DNA from: Heterohyrax brucei
Taxonomy: Eukaryota; Chordata; Mammalia; Hyracoidea; Procaviidae
NCBI GenBank assembly: GCA_028571685.1
Contig: CM053154.1
Coordinates: 12,556,001 to 12,620,000 of the forward strand
Direction of reading: 5' to 3'
Length of the DNA: 64,000 bases
Shown here: positions 10,136-21,935 of the stretch, one piece after another
Layout: the number at the start of each line of letters is the position of its first letter
How positions within the stretch are numbered: position 1 is the stretch's first letter
Translations under genes and position numbers: made by a program
Notes under the pieces: model-generated
Databases searched by the model: none
Told to the model about the DNA's origin: nothing
What the model saw: the letters and a program-made list of their open reading frames with translations, nothing else

Positions 10136-11717
10136 TATGTGTGTGAAATATGTATATATTCATGAGAAATAACAGAATGAAAGTCAAGGAGGAAAAACAC
10201 ATAACAACAAAAGGGAAAAAAACCTATCCTGAGAAATTTGAAAATAATATTTATTCTCCAAAGAACTGGGACCAAACAGAAACCACCATTAAAACTCACC
10301 AGAAGAGTGACAATGATTACATCTAAGTAGCAGGACTTTTTTTTTTTCTCCTCCTTCACTAGTCACTGCGTAATCAGAAAAATGAAACTTAAAAAGGATG
10401 AGGCTCCTGAAGGCTTCATTTACACGAACCTTTACAGGAACTGAAATGAAGACGCCCGAGAACTAAATGAACACCTATGCACGTCCTATTTTCCACACGG
10501 CTGCTCTCCGTCCTTCCGCCTACCAGGCAGTGTTAGGCCCCTTTACCATTCAGCAGGATTGAAAGGAAGACAAAAAGGCTTAAACGTAATGGAAAAAAGT
10601 TATATTCCCTTGGGAGAAAGGAACACCAAACTATTTCCTAAAACAAAATTTGACAATGCTTTATTTAAGGTGACATTTACCCCCAATTGGGAAGCATTAC
10701 CACACGTCACCTCTAACATGAAGCCTAACATTTAGCCTAACATTTAGCGGTCCTGGTAAGTGTTTCAGCTTACACAGCCCAACAGTACTGTAAACATACT
10801 CAACTGTCTCGTCAGGGGAGGGCTCATTTTCATATTTATTTGAAGATATTTCACTTAAGAGTAGGGAGAGAGAAAAGGAAAGCCTGAAGCATGAAGAAAT
10901 CCTCAAAGCTTTCACAATATTTACTCTTTTGTGTTTAAAAATTTCATGTAAATGTTATTTCCTACAAATTTTTTCCCCACCCTTTTAAATAAATGGAAAC
11001 ACTAGTCCTAGCAATCTCAGCTGCTGTCTCAGAAATGTTACAGATTGGTGGCCAAGAAGAGAGTCAGAAAACCTCCCTGACAAGTTTAAGAGGGGCACCG
11101 ATCATCTCTGTATGGGGAGTGACTTAATGCACCCAGGGCTGAGAGAGCTCCATGATCAAAGCAAGAGGCTGAAGGTGCTGTGTGAGTGGGCCCCACTGTC
11201 TGCTCAAGCAGAGAGCCAGCCAGGGGGGATCGCCCTCAAGGGAGAGCGATCAGGCGGCAAGCCACGCTGAGCTTTCAGCTTGTCAGCAACACCACCCAAA
11301 GGACAGTGCCGGCAAAGCTACTGCCTTCGTGATCTAGGGCCATGCTTGCTAGTCTGGCTGCTCTCCATTAAAATACAATGCCAACAAAAACATAAACACC
11401 AGATTTTCACAGGCCTAACTGCTGTCTGCCTCAGTCGGTCTCTGGATCAGCAGGAGGCACAGTGTTTTAGCAGCAAGGCCAATGAAAGCACAGTGAGACG
11501 TACACTCATTTCTTCTGTATTTCCTGAAACTAACAGTTAAAATCAAGGCCCTCTTAATATTTTGTTTTAATGTTAAGTTTCTTAAAATCAGACTGTAGAA
11601 TCTCTAGAGAAATCTGAATAAAAATACCTATATTTTTACTTATTTTTTTAAACCATTTAACCTGCCCCCAAGAACTCAGCATGGAAAAGCATATGGTGGG
11701 TGCTGTTACCTGCACCC
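10136..11717. other. Intron 3 stretch without recognised features
   Basis: No exon, repeat family or RNA gene could be supported on either strand. The open frames here (up to 86 codons) lack any recognised motif. Confidence 0.45.
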
Positions 11718-11935
11718 ACCATTCAGGTAACAGGGAGGCAGCTTAGCACTGACAGAGAACTGGACTACTGGAGTCCAGTCAGAACCCTACCATGTGTCCA
11801 CTAGGTGGCTTAATCCTGGCCAAGCCTCCTTTGTACAGTGTGGATCAGAATGTTCCTATCTTACAGGGTGATCTTAGGGTTAAATATGACAACTCAGGTG
11901 ACTCACAAGTCCTGCCTAGTGAACAATAAGCCAAA
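11718..11935 (+). repeat. MIR-like ancient SINE
   Basis: The MIR core pattern is visible: 'gcttagcactgacagagaactgg', 'cctggccaagcctc', and a 'tacagggtgatcttagggttaaat' end. Strongly diverged. Confidence 0.5.
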
Positions 11936-12490
11936 GTCACTAGGACTACGGCAGCACACTAACAAACAGCCCCTCCACACGGAAGCCCACACTGACATCT
12001 GTGGGCAGGACCCCAGTGCGGCAGTGGGTATCCCCAGTCGGGAGGCAGAGCAGACAGCTAGGACAACACTAGCCCTGACAACCTAAGTTGCTCTGCTTGT
12101 GGGCTTGGTTTTCTCCCCAGAAAATGAAGGCTATACTAGGTCAGTGGTTTACTTTCTTTAAAAAAAACTTTTGTTGTTTAATGATAAAAGTCATGATGCC
12201 TAGTAAAATTCCAAGAAACAAAGATAAAAGAAGATCAAGTGAAAGCTAAATTCTCCTTGACTCCTCTCCCCACCAATCAGTACAGTTTGTGCAGAGCACA
12301 GGGGGTCCCCAGGAAGGTGGTCTTCCAGGAGAGACCAAGTGGACAGAGCCCCAAGGATCCCCTCATCACCGCCTCACCGAAAGCTACTCTGCTTTTATTA
12401 CATTTCACAGAAGATGTCGAGACATGGATTCTACTAAAAATGGTTCGCAAACCACAGGATTAAATTATTTTAAAGATATTATCTACCTCT

Positions 12491-12685
12491 AGGAAGTCCC
12501 TACCCAAGTGGTGAAAATGTTCAATGTGCTCAGCTGCTCACCAAAAGGCTGAAGGTTCAAGCCCGCCCAGAAGTGCCTCAGAAGAAAGGCCTGATGAACT
12601 ACTGAAAAATCAGCCACTGAGCACACAGTTCTGCTCTGACACACATGGGATCACTGTGTGTCACAGTCAGCTCAAGGGTAACTGC
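12491..12685 (+). repeat. AfroSINE, long diverged variant
   Basis: A forward copy: head aggaagtccctacccaagtgg, B-box-like aggttcaagcccg, an extra 'cagaagaaaggcctgatgaact' block, and a decayed tail. It lies 95 bp from the donor side of exon 3. Confidence 0.7.
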
Positions 12686-12779
12686 TAATCCAGCTTTAAA
12701 ATGGCATGACCCTAGCCTACTACACAAATTCTCATCCATGCCATTACGTTTATAATACATTCCTCAGATTTCACCTTAC

Positions 12780-12916
12780 CTCGAGCTCAAGATCCTGAGG
12801 CTCCATTTCAGAAAGCGACAGCACAGCAATTTTGGTCACTTTACAGACTTCATGGTCTCCCGGAAGTTTGCCCACCACTGCTTTCTGCCGAATTAGAATC
12901 AGCCACCATGGAAGAT
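12780..12916 (-). CDS. INPP5F: INPP5F exon 3
   Basis: This 137-nt exon has a good pyrimidine tract and TTTCAG acceptor, and a GAG|GTAAGG donor. Its first two bases complete an Asp codon with the last base of exon 2. It encodes LPWWLILIRQKAVVGKLPG, then a DHEVCKVTKIAVL stretch, and ends in QDLELE at a codon boundary. The segment is the N-terminal region of INPP5F (about residues 60-105 of the human protein, numbering from memory). The one difference I notice from the recalled human sequence is Val for Leu in QKAVVG. It lies 7.1 kb upstream (in gene direction) of exon 4. Confidence 0.95.
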
Positions 12917-13104
12917 CTGAAAGAGAAAAGGTGCATCAACAGTTGCTATGCAGAATGCTACTCTCTCTCAGCAAGATGATAACCAAGAAGCTAACAACAA
13001 TGCCAAAAATGCATACATTTAAGAGATACAACTTGTTAAAAAGTAAAACACACACAAAAAGATATGTTAAAGGAAAACATGCAAAAAAGGATACACAGTA
13101 GCTC

Positions 13105-14830
13105 TCCTTGTTGTTGCTGGGTACCACTGAACAGATTCCAACTCACAGTGATCCAGTGCACAGCAGAGCCAAGCAGTGCCCAGCCCTAAGCCATCTTCAC
13201 AACTGGTGTTATGCCTGAGCCCCCCTGTGGAGCTACTGTGTCAACCCATCTTGAGGGTCTTCCTCTTTTTCTCTGACCTCTACCAGGCACTGGCTCCTCC
13301 TGATGACAAAGTACATGAGACAAGTCTCACCATCCTCAATTCCAAGGAGCACTCTGGCTGCATTTCTTCCATGAAAGACTTGTTTGTTCTCTGTCAGTCT
13401 GTGATATAGTCAATATTTGTTACCATCACCATGAAGCAAGGACATCAATTCTTCCTCCAGCACCCTTATTCACTATCTCAGCTTTTGCATGCATATGAGG
13501 AGATTAAGAATACATTCATCATGACAGGTCAGGCGTGCTTTAGATCTCAAAGCAACATCTTTGCTTTTAAAAACTTTGACAAGTATTTGCAGCAGATTTC
13601 CCCAACATAGCATGTTTCTCGATTTCCTGACGCTGCTTCCATGGGCAGTGAGTGTGGATCCAAGTAAAATGAAATCCTTGACAATGCTGACTTTTTCTCC
13701 AGTTATAACATTTCTTACTGGTCTAGTTGTGAGGACTTTTGTTTTCTGTTGGAGTGTAACCCATACTGATGACTGAGGTCTTTCATCTCCATCACTACGT
13801 CCTCTAAGCGGTCTTCACTTCCAGCACGTAAGCTTGTATCATCTGCACACCACAAGTTGTTGATGAGTTTTTCTCCAATCCTGATGCTGCATTCTTCTTC
13901 ACACAGTCCAGCTTCTCGGACTGTTTGCTCAGCACAGCATACAGACTGCATCAACACAGTGGAAGGATACAACCCTGAGCACATGCCTTTACTGACCTTA
14001 AACTACACAGTATTCCCTTCTTCTGTTCAAACAACTGCCTCTTCATCTATGTACAGGTTTCTCAACAGCAAGATTAAGTGCTCTGGAATTTCCATTCTTC
14101 ACACTGTTATCCATCATTTGTTATGATCCACACAGTCGAATGCCTTTGCATAGTCAATAAAACACACGTAAACATCTTTGCAGTAGTCTTTCCTTTCAGC
14201 CAAGATTTATCTGACATCAGCAGTGATAGATCTCATTCCATATGCTCTTATGAATGTGGCATGAATTTCTGGCAGCTCCCTGTCTATGTACTACTGCAAC
14301 TGCTTTTGAATGACTTGAGGAAAATTTTGTGTGTGATATTAATGATACCGTTTGACAACTTACATGTTCTGTTGGATCAGTTTTCTTTGGAATGGACACG
14401 AATACAGATCTCCTCCAGGTGGTTGTCCAGACAGCAGTCTTCCAAATTTCTTGTCACAGGAAAGTGAGCAACTCCAGCACCACTTCTGTTTGTTGAAATA
14501 TCTCATTTGGTATTGCATCAATTCTCAGAGCCCTGTTTTTCACCAATGCCTTCAGTGCAGCTTAGACTCCTTTCTTCAATACCATTGCTCTTTCACCACA
14601 TGCTATCTCTGGAAATGACTGGATGTCAACCAGTTCTTTTTGGTACAGTGACTCTGTGTTTCCTTCCACCTGCTTTTGGTGCTTCTGCATTGCTCCATGT
14701 TTAGCTTACAGAATCCTTCAATATTGCAACTCAAGGCTTGATTTTCTTCCTTCAGTTCTTTCAGCTTTAAACACAAAGATGTTTAACTGTGTGTGTTGGC
14801 CCTCAGGCACATAAAAGAGATATTTAATTG
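13105..14830 (-). mobile_element. RTE-clade LINE copy, decayed (RTE1-like)
   Basis: The minus strand contains disrupted reverse-transcriptase sequence of the RTE/BovB type. MEIPEHLILLLRNLYIDEEA (14108-14049) matches the RTE block before the 'GVRQGC' region. At 13984-13715 GEKLINNLWCADDTSLRAGS is the YADD active-site block with Tyr replaced by Cys, followed by EDLS/GLHSN-like sequence. The 3' end at 13105 is the reversed tail ggtaccactgaacagattcc. Stops and frameshifts are frequent, and the endonuclease part is not seen. Confidence 0.85.
13715..13984 (-). pseudogene. RTE reverse-transcriptase fragment
   Basis: An 89-codon open frame around the catalytic ADD box (CADDTSLRAGSEDRLEDVV). This is the longest uninterrupted part of the RTE copy. 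The usual Tyr before ADD is Cys, and neighbouring blocks lie in other frames, so it is non-functional. Confidence 0.8.
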
Positions 14831-14839
14831 TATTGTATC

Positions 14840-15012
14840 TGTCTAGTTGATTCCAACTCATAGCAACCTTACAGGACAGAAAAGAGCTGGGCGGGGGCAG
14901 CGATGGGGGTCCATCAACAGGCTGCTTCTCCTGCCGAGCGCCGGATGGGTCTACACCGCTGACCTCTCAGTTAGCAGCCAGCAATTCACCACTGGACCAC
15001 CAGGGCTCCTTT
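14840..15012 (-). repeat. AfroSINE
   Basis: Reversed copy from ttgattccaactcatagcaa to the head caccactggaccaccagggc; the mid part is GC-rich (gggcgggggcagcgatgggg). Confidence 0.8.
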
Positions 15013-15025
15013 CACTCATAATCGC

Positions 15026-15200
15026 CTACTGCCATCAAGTTGATTCCTAGTCAGAGCAACCCTCCAGCCCAGGGCAGAACTTCCCTAGCTGTAATATTCA
15101 CGGAGGCAAACTGCCACATATTCCTCCCGTGGAGTAGCTGGGTTTGAACTGCCCACCTTTTGGTTTGCAGCTGAATGCTTAGGACTGCCACCAAAGTTCC
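15026..15200 (-). repeat. AfroSINE, adjacent second copy
   Basis: A separate reversed copy begins with tactgccatcaagttgattcc only about 14 bp after the previous one and ends in gactgccaccaaagttcc. It carries the extra aaactgccacatattcctcc block of the long variant. Confidence 0.8.
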
Positions 15201-15269
15201 TTTTCACTCATGACTAGGGAAACAGAAATGGAAGCAACACCGTGGTATCACTTCTCGCTTATCAGACCG

Positions 15270-15690
15270 AGGACAATTAAGAAGTATGACAACACATCCT
15301 ACAGCAAAGCTATGGAAAAAGAGGGACACTGACTGTCACAGTGTTGCTGGGAATACAAACCGGCACAACTTTTTCTGATGGAAGTTGCACAACACCTACC
15401 AACATAATCGATGTATTCCTTTTTGACCCAGCATTCCTACTCCCAGGAGTCCACTCTGAAGATACACACACGACACCACAAAGATACAGACTTTCAAGCC
15501 TATTCACAGCAGCAGTTTGTAACTGTGAAATACTGGAACAAACCTAAATGCCCACACATGACAGTGACTGAATCCACACAACCAAGCCCTCTGCAGCTGA
15601 GAAAGACTGAAGAGGAGTTCATGAACTGACAAGGAGTGGCTTCAGAATATAGAAACTGAAACGCAGACGTCGCTAAAGCACACTACCTTT
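15270..15690 (+). repeat. Ancient L1M 3' end
   Basis: Shows L1M phrases such as 'tttttgacccagcattcctactcc', 'cctattcacagcagcag' and 'ggaacaaacctaaatgcccac'. No frame survives. Confidence 0.65.
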
Positions 15691-15956
15691 CCTGCAAGGG
15701 GATACACATGTATCTGCTCATGGGGCAGGAGTAAAGAAGAATCAGCTAGAAATTACTGAGAATGGTTACCGACATGGTAGCCGGAGACGGAGAGAAAAGA
15801 AGCCCAGACTGGCCAGCTCCTAGAACCATGTAGCTAGCTTCCTCATTACTACCAGTTTCAGGAAGGTATCTCCTATTCTTTTTTGAGATTTTCTAAGTGG
15901 GTAATATGACTTATTCATAATATGCACATATATATTCTTTCTCTCTTTTTTTTGGT

Positions 15957-16110
15957 AGGAAACCCTTGTGGCATAATGGGTTAAGAGACATGGTTGCTAT
16001 CCAAAAGGTTGGCAGTTCACATCTACCAGGTACTTTTTGGAAACTCTGTGGGGCAGCCCTGCTCTGTCCTAGTGTCGCTGTGAGTCGGACCCAGCTTGAC
16101 AGCAGTGGGT
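15957..16110 (+). repeat. AfroSINE
   Basis: Forward copy: head ggaaacccttgtggcataatg, body gggcagccctgctctgtcc, tail gtcgctgtgagtcggaccc then cagtgggtt. Its 3' end touches the left arm of the inverted repeat. Confidence 0.85.
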
Positions 16111-16113
16111 TAT

Positions 16114-16317
16114 TTCTCACTTTTTGTACTGCATGTGAGGTGTTTTGCTTTTTCCATGAGGTAGAAACGAAGGTATAGCAAATGGAAAGTACGCAGCACA
16201 CAGTAGGAACACACTAAGCACAAAGAACACAGCAAGCACACAGTAAGCACGCAGCAAGCACACAGTAAGCACGCAGCAAGCACGCAGCAAGCCCACAGAA
16301 ACACAGAGTAAGAGTTC
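16114..16317 (+). repeat. Left arm of a long inverted repeat
   Basis: This 204-nt segment is matched in reverse complement by 17199-17380. The only differences I see are two base changes in the part near 16131-16155, C/T changes at CpG sites and two extra copies of an 11-nt unit (AAGCACRCAGC). The spacer between arms is 881 nt. Both arms give the same Cys-rich chance peptide when translated. Confidence 0.92.
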
Positions 16318-16589
16318 AATGTCAGTCCTCTCTCTGAACATTCTCAGTCTCACACATCGATCACAAAGAAAAACTAACTTTAGAGTACAACAGATAAGGA
16401 AACCGATATCTACTAGTTATAATCAAAGTAATCTAACCTGAACTTCTTTCTTCTTTGGAGAACAGTATGCAGATAAGTGGGCAGGAATTCTTTTTTCCCC
16501 CTCACAACTCAGCTTTAAATTTCCTTGGTAAAGAAAACACTAATTAAATCTGATTATACTAGAACTGAAAATTTTAGCATAGCAAACCA

Positions 16590-17198
16590 AAGTCAAAAAG
16601 CAAACCAGGAAAAATATTTGCAGCTGAAGAACTTATCTCCCTCTTTTATAAAGTGTTCCTGAAAACTTAAAAGAAAAAGACAAATAGTCCAAGAGAAACA
16701 TGAGCCAAAGGCATGAGTGCACCGTTCAGAGAAAAGGAAGCACAAGCAGCTGTAAAGTTATGAAAAGATGCTCAACCTCATTTATAACAAGGGAGATGCA
16801 CATTAAAACTACAGTGAGACATCACAGTTTACACTGGTGACATGAAAAATTTATTTGCCATCACCCTGGAGAAATACAAATGTTATCATGTACTTTATAC
16901 GGCTGTGGGTTAACAGACATTGTTGGAAGAATGTAAATTTACATAATTTCTATGGGGATAGCTTGGGAATATCTATCAAAATAACAAATCCTTCTATCCT
17001 TACAAGAACAAAACTCTAGTTTCTGGTCATTTATCCTAAAGATACACTGACAAATGAGGGAAGCAGTACAAATACAACATTATATCCAAGTATTATTATA
17101 AAATAGTAAGATGACAAGTCACCTAAAATTCTATGATTAGGAAACAGACTAAGTAACTTTCAATACTTTCATATAGTGGAATATTGTAGTGGAATACT
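16590..17198 (+). repeat. Ancient L1M fragment (spacer of the inverted repeat)
   Basis: Contains 'gatgctcaacctcatttataa', 'gaaatacaaatgttatcatg' and 'tggggatagcttggg' type L1M blocks. It stops abruptly at the start of the right arm, within a 'tagtggaatac' phrase that in L1M normally continues. Confidence 0.6.
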
Positions 17199-17380
17199 GA
17201 ACTCTTACTCTGTGTTTCTGTGGGCTTGCTGTGTGCTTGCTGTGTGCTTACTGTGTGCTTGCTGTGTTCTTTGTGCTTAGTGTGTTCCTACTGTGTGCTG
17301 CGTACTTTCCATTTGCTATACCTTCGTTTCTACCTCATGGAGAAAGCAAAACACCTTACATGCAGTACAAAAAGTGAGAA
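17199..17380 (-). repeat. Right arm of the inverted repeat
   Basis: Reverse complement of 16114-16317, 22 nt shorter owing to two fewer 11-nt units. Just beyond it a tandem duplication repeats ttacatgcagtacaaaaagtg (about 17357-17377 and 17386-17406) with a period near 30 nt. Confidence 0.92.
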
Positions 17381-17429
17381 CACTTTACATGCAGTACAAA
17401 AAGTGTGCTAGCTTTTAGGTGTGCTTGTC

Positions 17430-18512
17430 CGCTTGCTGTGCTGTGGTGGTTTCATGTTGCTGTGATACTGGAAGCTTTACCACCACTGGTATTTCATACA
17501 TGGCCAGGGTCACCCTTGGTGGACACATTTCAGCTGCACTTCCAGACTAAGACAGACTAGGAAGAAGGACCTGGCAGTTTGCTCCTGAAAAAATTAGCCA
17601 GTAAGAACCTTGTGAAGAGCAGCAGAGCACTGTGTGACACTGTGCTAGAAGAAGAGTCCTTCAGTTTGGGATGTTCTCAAACTATGTCTGGAGAAGAGTT
17701 GTCTCCTCAAAGCAGAGGCAGCCTTAACGACATGGATGGAGTTAAAGCTATTGGGCCTTTCATTTGCTGAAGTGGCACAATTCAAACTGAGAAGAAGCAA
17801 GTGCAAACAACCATTAAATAATCAGAATGTGGAATGCACAAAGTATGAATCCAGGAAAATGGGAAGTAGTTAAAAAATGAAACGGAGTGTATAAAGATTG
17901 ATATTCTAGGCATCAGTGAGCTGAAATGCACTGGTACTGGCCATTCTCAGTCAGAAAATCATATGGTCTACTAGGCTGGGAATGATGAACTGAAGAGGAA
18001 TGGCATCCTGGTTACTGTCAAAAGAACATTTCAAAATCAATCCTGAAGTACAGAACTGTCAGCGACCCAACACACAGTGTTTTCAATCACTTCATAGGCA
18101 TGCAAAAGCTGGAACAATGAAGAAGGAAGATGGATGAAGAACCGATGCCTTTCAATTATGGTGCTGTCAAAGACTATGAATGTACCATGGAGTGCCAGAA
18201 GAAAAACACATCAGTCTTGGAAGAAGCGCAGACAGAATGCTCCTTAAAAGAAAGGCTAGTGAGACTTCTTTTGTCTCTTGTACTTGAGATAAAATGTTAC
18301 CAGTTCCTGGAAAAGAACATCATGCTTGGGAAAAGGGAAGGTCCGTGAAGAAGAGAAAGACCTTCAGTGAGGCGGACTGACAGGGCGGCTGCAGCAAGGG
18401 GCTCAAGCACAGCAAGGTGGAGGGGAGGGTGCAGGACCGGGCAGGGACTTGTCATTGGACACAGGGTCGCTACGAGTCAGAACCAACTCAACGGCACCTA
18501 ATCACACACCAT
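17430..18512 (+). mobile_element. RTE-clade LINE, internally deleted copy
   Basis: The 5' part contains a start of the RTE endonuclease region (reading DILGISELKCTGTG near 17900) preceded by 5' UTR-like sequence. The copy then jumps to the 3' region (aatgtaccatggagtgccag to acatcatgcttggg). It ends with the RTE tail ggtcgctacgagtcagaacc, aactcaacggcacctaatca. The RT core is missing, so it is an internally deleted copy. Confidence 0.75.
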
Positions 18513-18529
18513 AAAAAGCAACTAACTTT

Positions 18530-18842
18530 GGACACATTCTACGACATGCACCTGAAAACACTATACTGAGTGAAAGAAGACAGTCACAAAGGACCACATA
18601 TTATATGATGCCATTTGTACACAATATTCAAATCAGACAAGCTCATAAAGAAAAGTAGATTTAGTCATCGCAAGGAACTGGGGGAGGGAGAAATCACAAA
18701 ATTTCTTTGTGACACGATGAAAGTAGAATTACATCGTGATGATGGTTGCATAACCTTGTGAATACAATAAAAACCACTGAATCATGTTCTTTAAAAGGGT
18801 GAATTTCATGGTACGCGAGTTACACTATTTTTTTAAAAAAGA
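18530..18842 (+). repeat. Ancient L1M 3' end
   Basis: Matches L1M 3' UTR phrases: 'tatatgatgccatttgtac', 'tgatgatggttgcataacc', and 'aaaagggtgaatttcatggt' before an A-rich end. It may be the continuation of the L1M part at 16590-17198, interrupted by the inverted arm and RTE copy. Confidence 0.65.
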
Positions 18843-20695
18843 TTTCTGAACAACAGAAGAACTTCTTAAGAGTCTTATCTGTTAGAGCAGAGAATAAAAA
18901 AACCTAAGTCTATTTTCTGCCAAAGACAGAGGTCTTAAGCTGGATTATCTATTAATTATTGAAACATGACTTATAGGGCAAGCTAAAACATTAATGAAAA
19001 GATTAGCTGTTAGGGGTAGTGTTTAAAATAATAATTAAATTTCTCACAATAGAAGCAAAATTAAAATTATGAACTGAACACTAGGAGGTTTTCAGGCAAA
19101 AATCATTCTCTCTTTAACAAAACAAACAAAATCGCATTACAAATAACAGGACTCTCTCTTCCAGTTATTACTTTGTCTAAGGTGAAACAACACACAGAAA
19201 GCCTACAAAGTCGAGCAGGCAACTGCATGCTGAGTTACAAGATTAAGTGATTCAAATATACTTTCTATAGTCTGAATTTTAGGACAAGAAAAATGCAACA
19301 GCATAACTTCACTACTATTTAGCACTCCCAGAATCCATTCAAGTATAATTTTGTCAAGTGCCAATGAAAGCTCACTATTAATTTATGTCACACCAAGAAA
19401 AGAAACTTGGCTTGGTTAAAGTTGCCACATTGAGATCTAGATACACAGTGTAACGAAGAGTTAGAAGATACTTTCATCTAGCCAGGTCACAAAGATACTT
19501 TTTCAACTTAATAAATATACTACAAAGGAGGAAAATGAAAGTCAATTTGGTAACCCTGGATCCTCCAAGAAAAGAAAGACAAGGAAACTGGACTTTCCCA
19601 GAAAGATAAGAAAACCCATAAGGAAGTAATTATCCTGAAAAGCATGACCAGTAGCGCAAGCTAAAGCAAGAGTCCTGGAAAACAGCCAGTCATCAACAAT
19701 GTACAATAAGTGATTCACTTAAGAGGAGTAAGGTAAAGACTTTCATTCAGTTTGGGGAAAAAATGCTTCCTCCCTGCTCACCACATATCACCTCCAACAT
19801 GGCTATCTGTCCTGCTGGCATATGGAAATGATATAATTTGACCCATCATGGTGGGCTGAGCAATCATTTTTATTTGTATTAATCTAATCACATGGGGGAT
19901 ATATAAATACATTCCACCTATTAAAAACAAATAAATGACACAGGTACAACTGAAGTTCCCTTTGACTGCAATCCTCAAACTCATGAATACTCTTTAGATC
20001 TCATCCAAACTCCCACTTCTGAGTTCTCTCATGTAAGCAGGCCAGCAAGATTTTCCATATTTGTTATTTGTTAACATCCATTTAATTTTACTTGAGAGCT
20101 TAACAACAACTTTTTCCCCTTTAGCATACAACCATATCTCAATTTGCAGTCTCTATTTTCACTGCTCACCCTCAGATACCTGCTGGGTGGAAATATATTA
20201 CGCTAGACTGCTCTCTGTGACTAAAGAGCCAATTAGTAATTTGCTCACCTTCCACACAGGAGCTACACGTTGTTTCTTGACTGGTCATTCTATTGCCTGT
20301 TAATGTGTCCTTAACCTGGGGCCCACAGAAAAGTGACAATGATTCACAGGGCGAACATGCAGGGCAAGAGGCACTTCTAAAAGGCTCTGCTTTAGAACTG
20401 CCAAGTGGTGCACTTATAGAATATGTAGCTTAGCTTGTACAGCTTAGGACTAAATTTGAATTCCTAATAACCATCTGCCATAAAATGAAATGATCTACAA
20501 TACTTCATTAAATGTAATTCCTTTTGCATCTATAAAAGATATGAAAGTTGCAGACACTGTAAAAGTCTTACTTATAAAGTACTGTTGTGTAAAATGATGT
20601 CATAAAAATACATTTTTCAGATAACTAGAGCTTATCTTTCTAAGTTGCTAAAATCTCTTCTTACATGTTTATTGTAAACTTAATATATTACATAG
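18843..20695. other. Intron 2 stretch without recognised features
   Basis: AT-rich unique-looking sequence. No exon, RNA gene or repeat family could be assigned on either strand. Confidence 0.45.
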
Positions 20696-20852
20696 AAACC
20701 ATGGTAGTGGTGGTTCAGTGCTACAGGTGCTAACCAAAACGCCTACAGTTCAAATCTACCAGGCGCTCCTTGGAAACTCCATGGGGCAATTCTACTCTGT
20801 CCTACAGGGTCACTGTGAGTTGGAATCAAACTGATGGCAGTGGAGTTTTAAC
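20696..20852 (+). repeat. AfroSINE
   Basis: Forward copy with a complete body (atggggcaattctactctgt) and tail (ggtcactgtgagttggaatc), ending cagtggagttt. The head is somewhat decayed. Confidence 0.88.
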
Positions 20853-21935
20853 TACTGAACTCCAGCATACTAAATGTAATCAGGATTCTTATTCCCAATG
20901 CAAGTTTTTTATCATCATGAAGATAAATCACTGCTGTGAGAGGTGACATAAGGAGGCTCTCAATGTTGGACACAACTGGCTCCTATATGAAGGGCCCCAC
21001 GACTGTAAAAAAAGAGATAACCAAGTCAATTAAATAGTCTTCATTTCATTCTCTGCTCTGGATGGCTGATACTGGCCAAAGCTAAGTGAGAAGAATTAGT
21101 ATATCCATCAGAACTATCCTTCCTTAAACACAACATTACTGGACCCAGTCATAATTTTATTGTAATTATTTCCAAATGTTTAGGATTAAAAAAATTCAAA
21201 AAGAATATAATAGATGGAATGAATATAGAAAGCACCTTTACAGGTGACTCATTCATACCTTAACAGTCCACTCTTCCCAAGGCTAAAAACTAAAGCTGCT
21301 TACATCACTGCCATAGGAATCACTGAGGAAAAGAACTGATATTTAAGAACAAATGGGTTTATGAACAGGAAAAGGAATGATAGGGGAATAATGTAAGAGG
21401 CAATTTGGCCTGACTCTAAATGTCCCTGCCTAAAAAATATATAGATCTTTCAGATAGAAATGTACCCAGAAATTAGAAGTACGTTTGCTTAACCTCTCTC
21501 TGGGAGAACTCAGAACCGCAGGTCACATTTATGTGGTGACTTCAACTCAAGTACAACTGCTCCTGCCCAGGAACTAGCAACTGTACCGAGGGGCCTGGGG
21601 CTCACGCTAAAGACCAGGGACACAGAAGGGAGGCAGCAGGCTGAGGGGAGCAGAGAAGGATGGTATGGGCCACCTAGCACCTGGACACCTGGGGGAGAGT
21701 CAAGGGAAGAGGAGAGAAACAAAAAATAATGTGAGGACGTCAAAGAAGAGAATCCTCTCACACCACTGAGCATCTTGCTGCTAAGACCAAAACTACTAAC
21801 AAAGTAGGACAAATAACTACAGTTAAAGAATCTCTTCAGGGTTAATGAGGAACCTAATCATTAAAGGAGATCTTACCTGGAAAATAATTATGAGACCTCG
21901 TGAATTACAAAGTGTGTATGTAATGACTGTATTGG
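20853..21935. other. Intron 2 stretch without recognised features
   Basis: No supported feature. A 100-codon minus-strand open frame (21510-21812) is Ser/Pro-rich, has no recognised motif and no flanking splice signals that fit INPP5F. Confidence 0.45.

Noticed and set aside
16110-16353. Cys-rich small proteins in both inverted arms
   Set aside because: They are translations of the 11-bp minisatellite; the repeated CACC/CLL pattern comes from the repeat unit.
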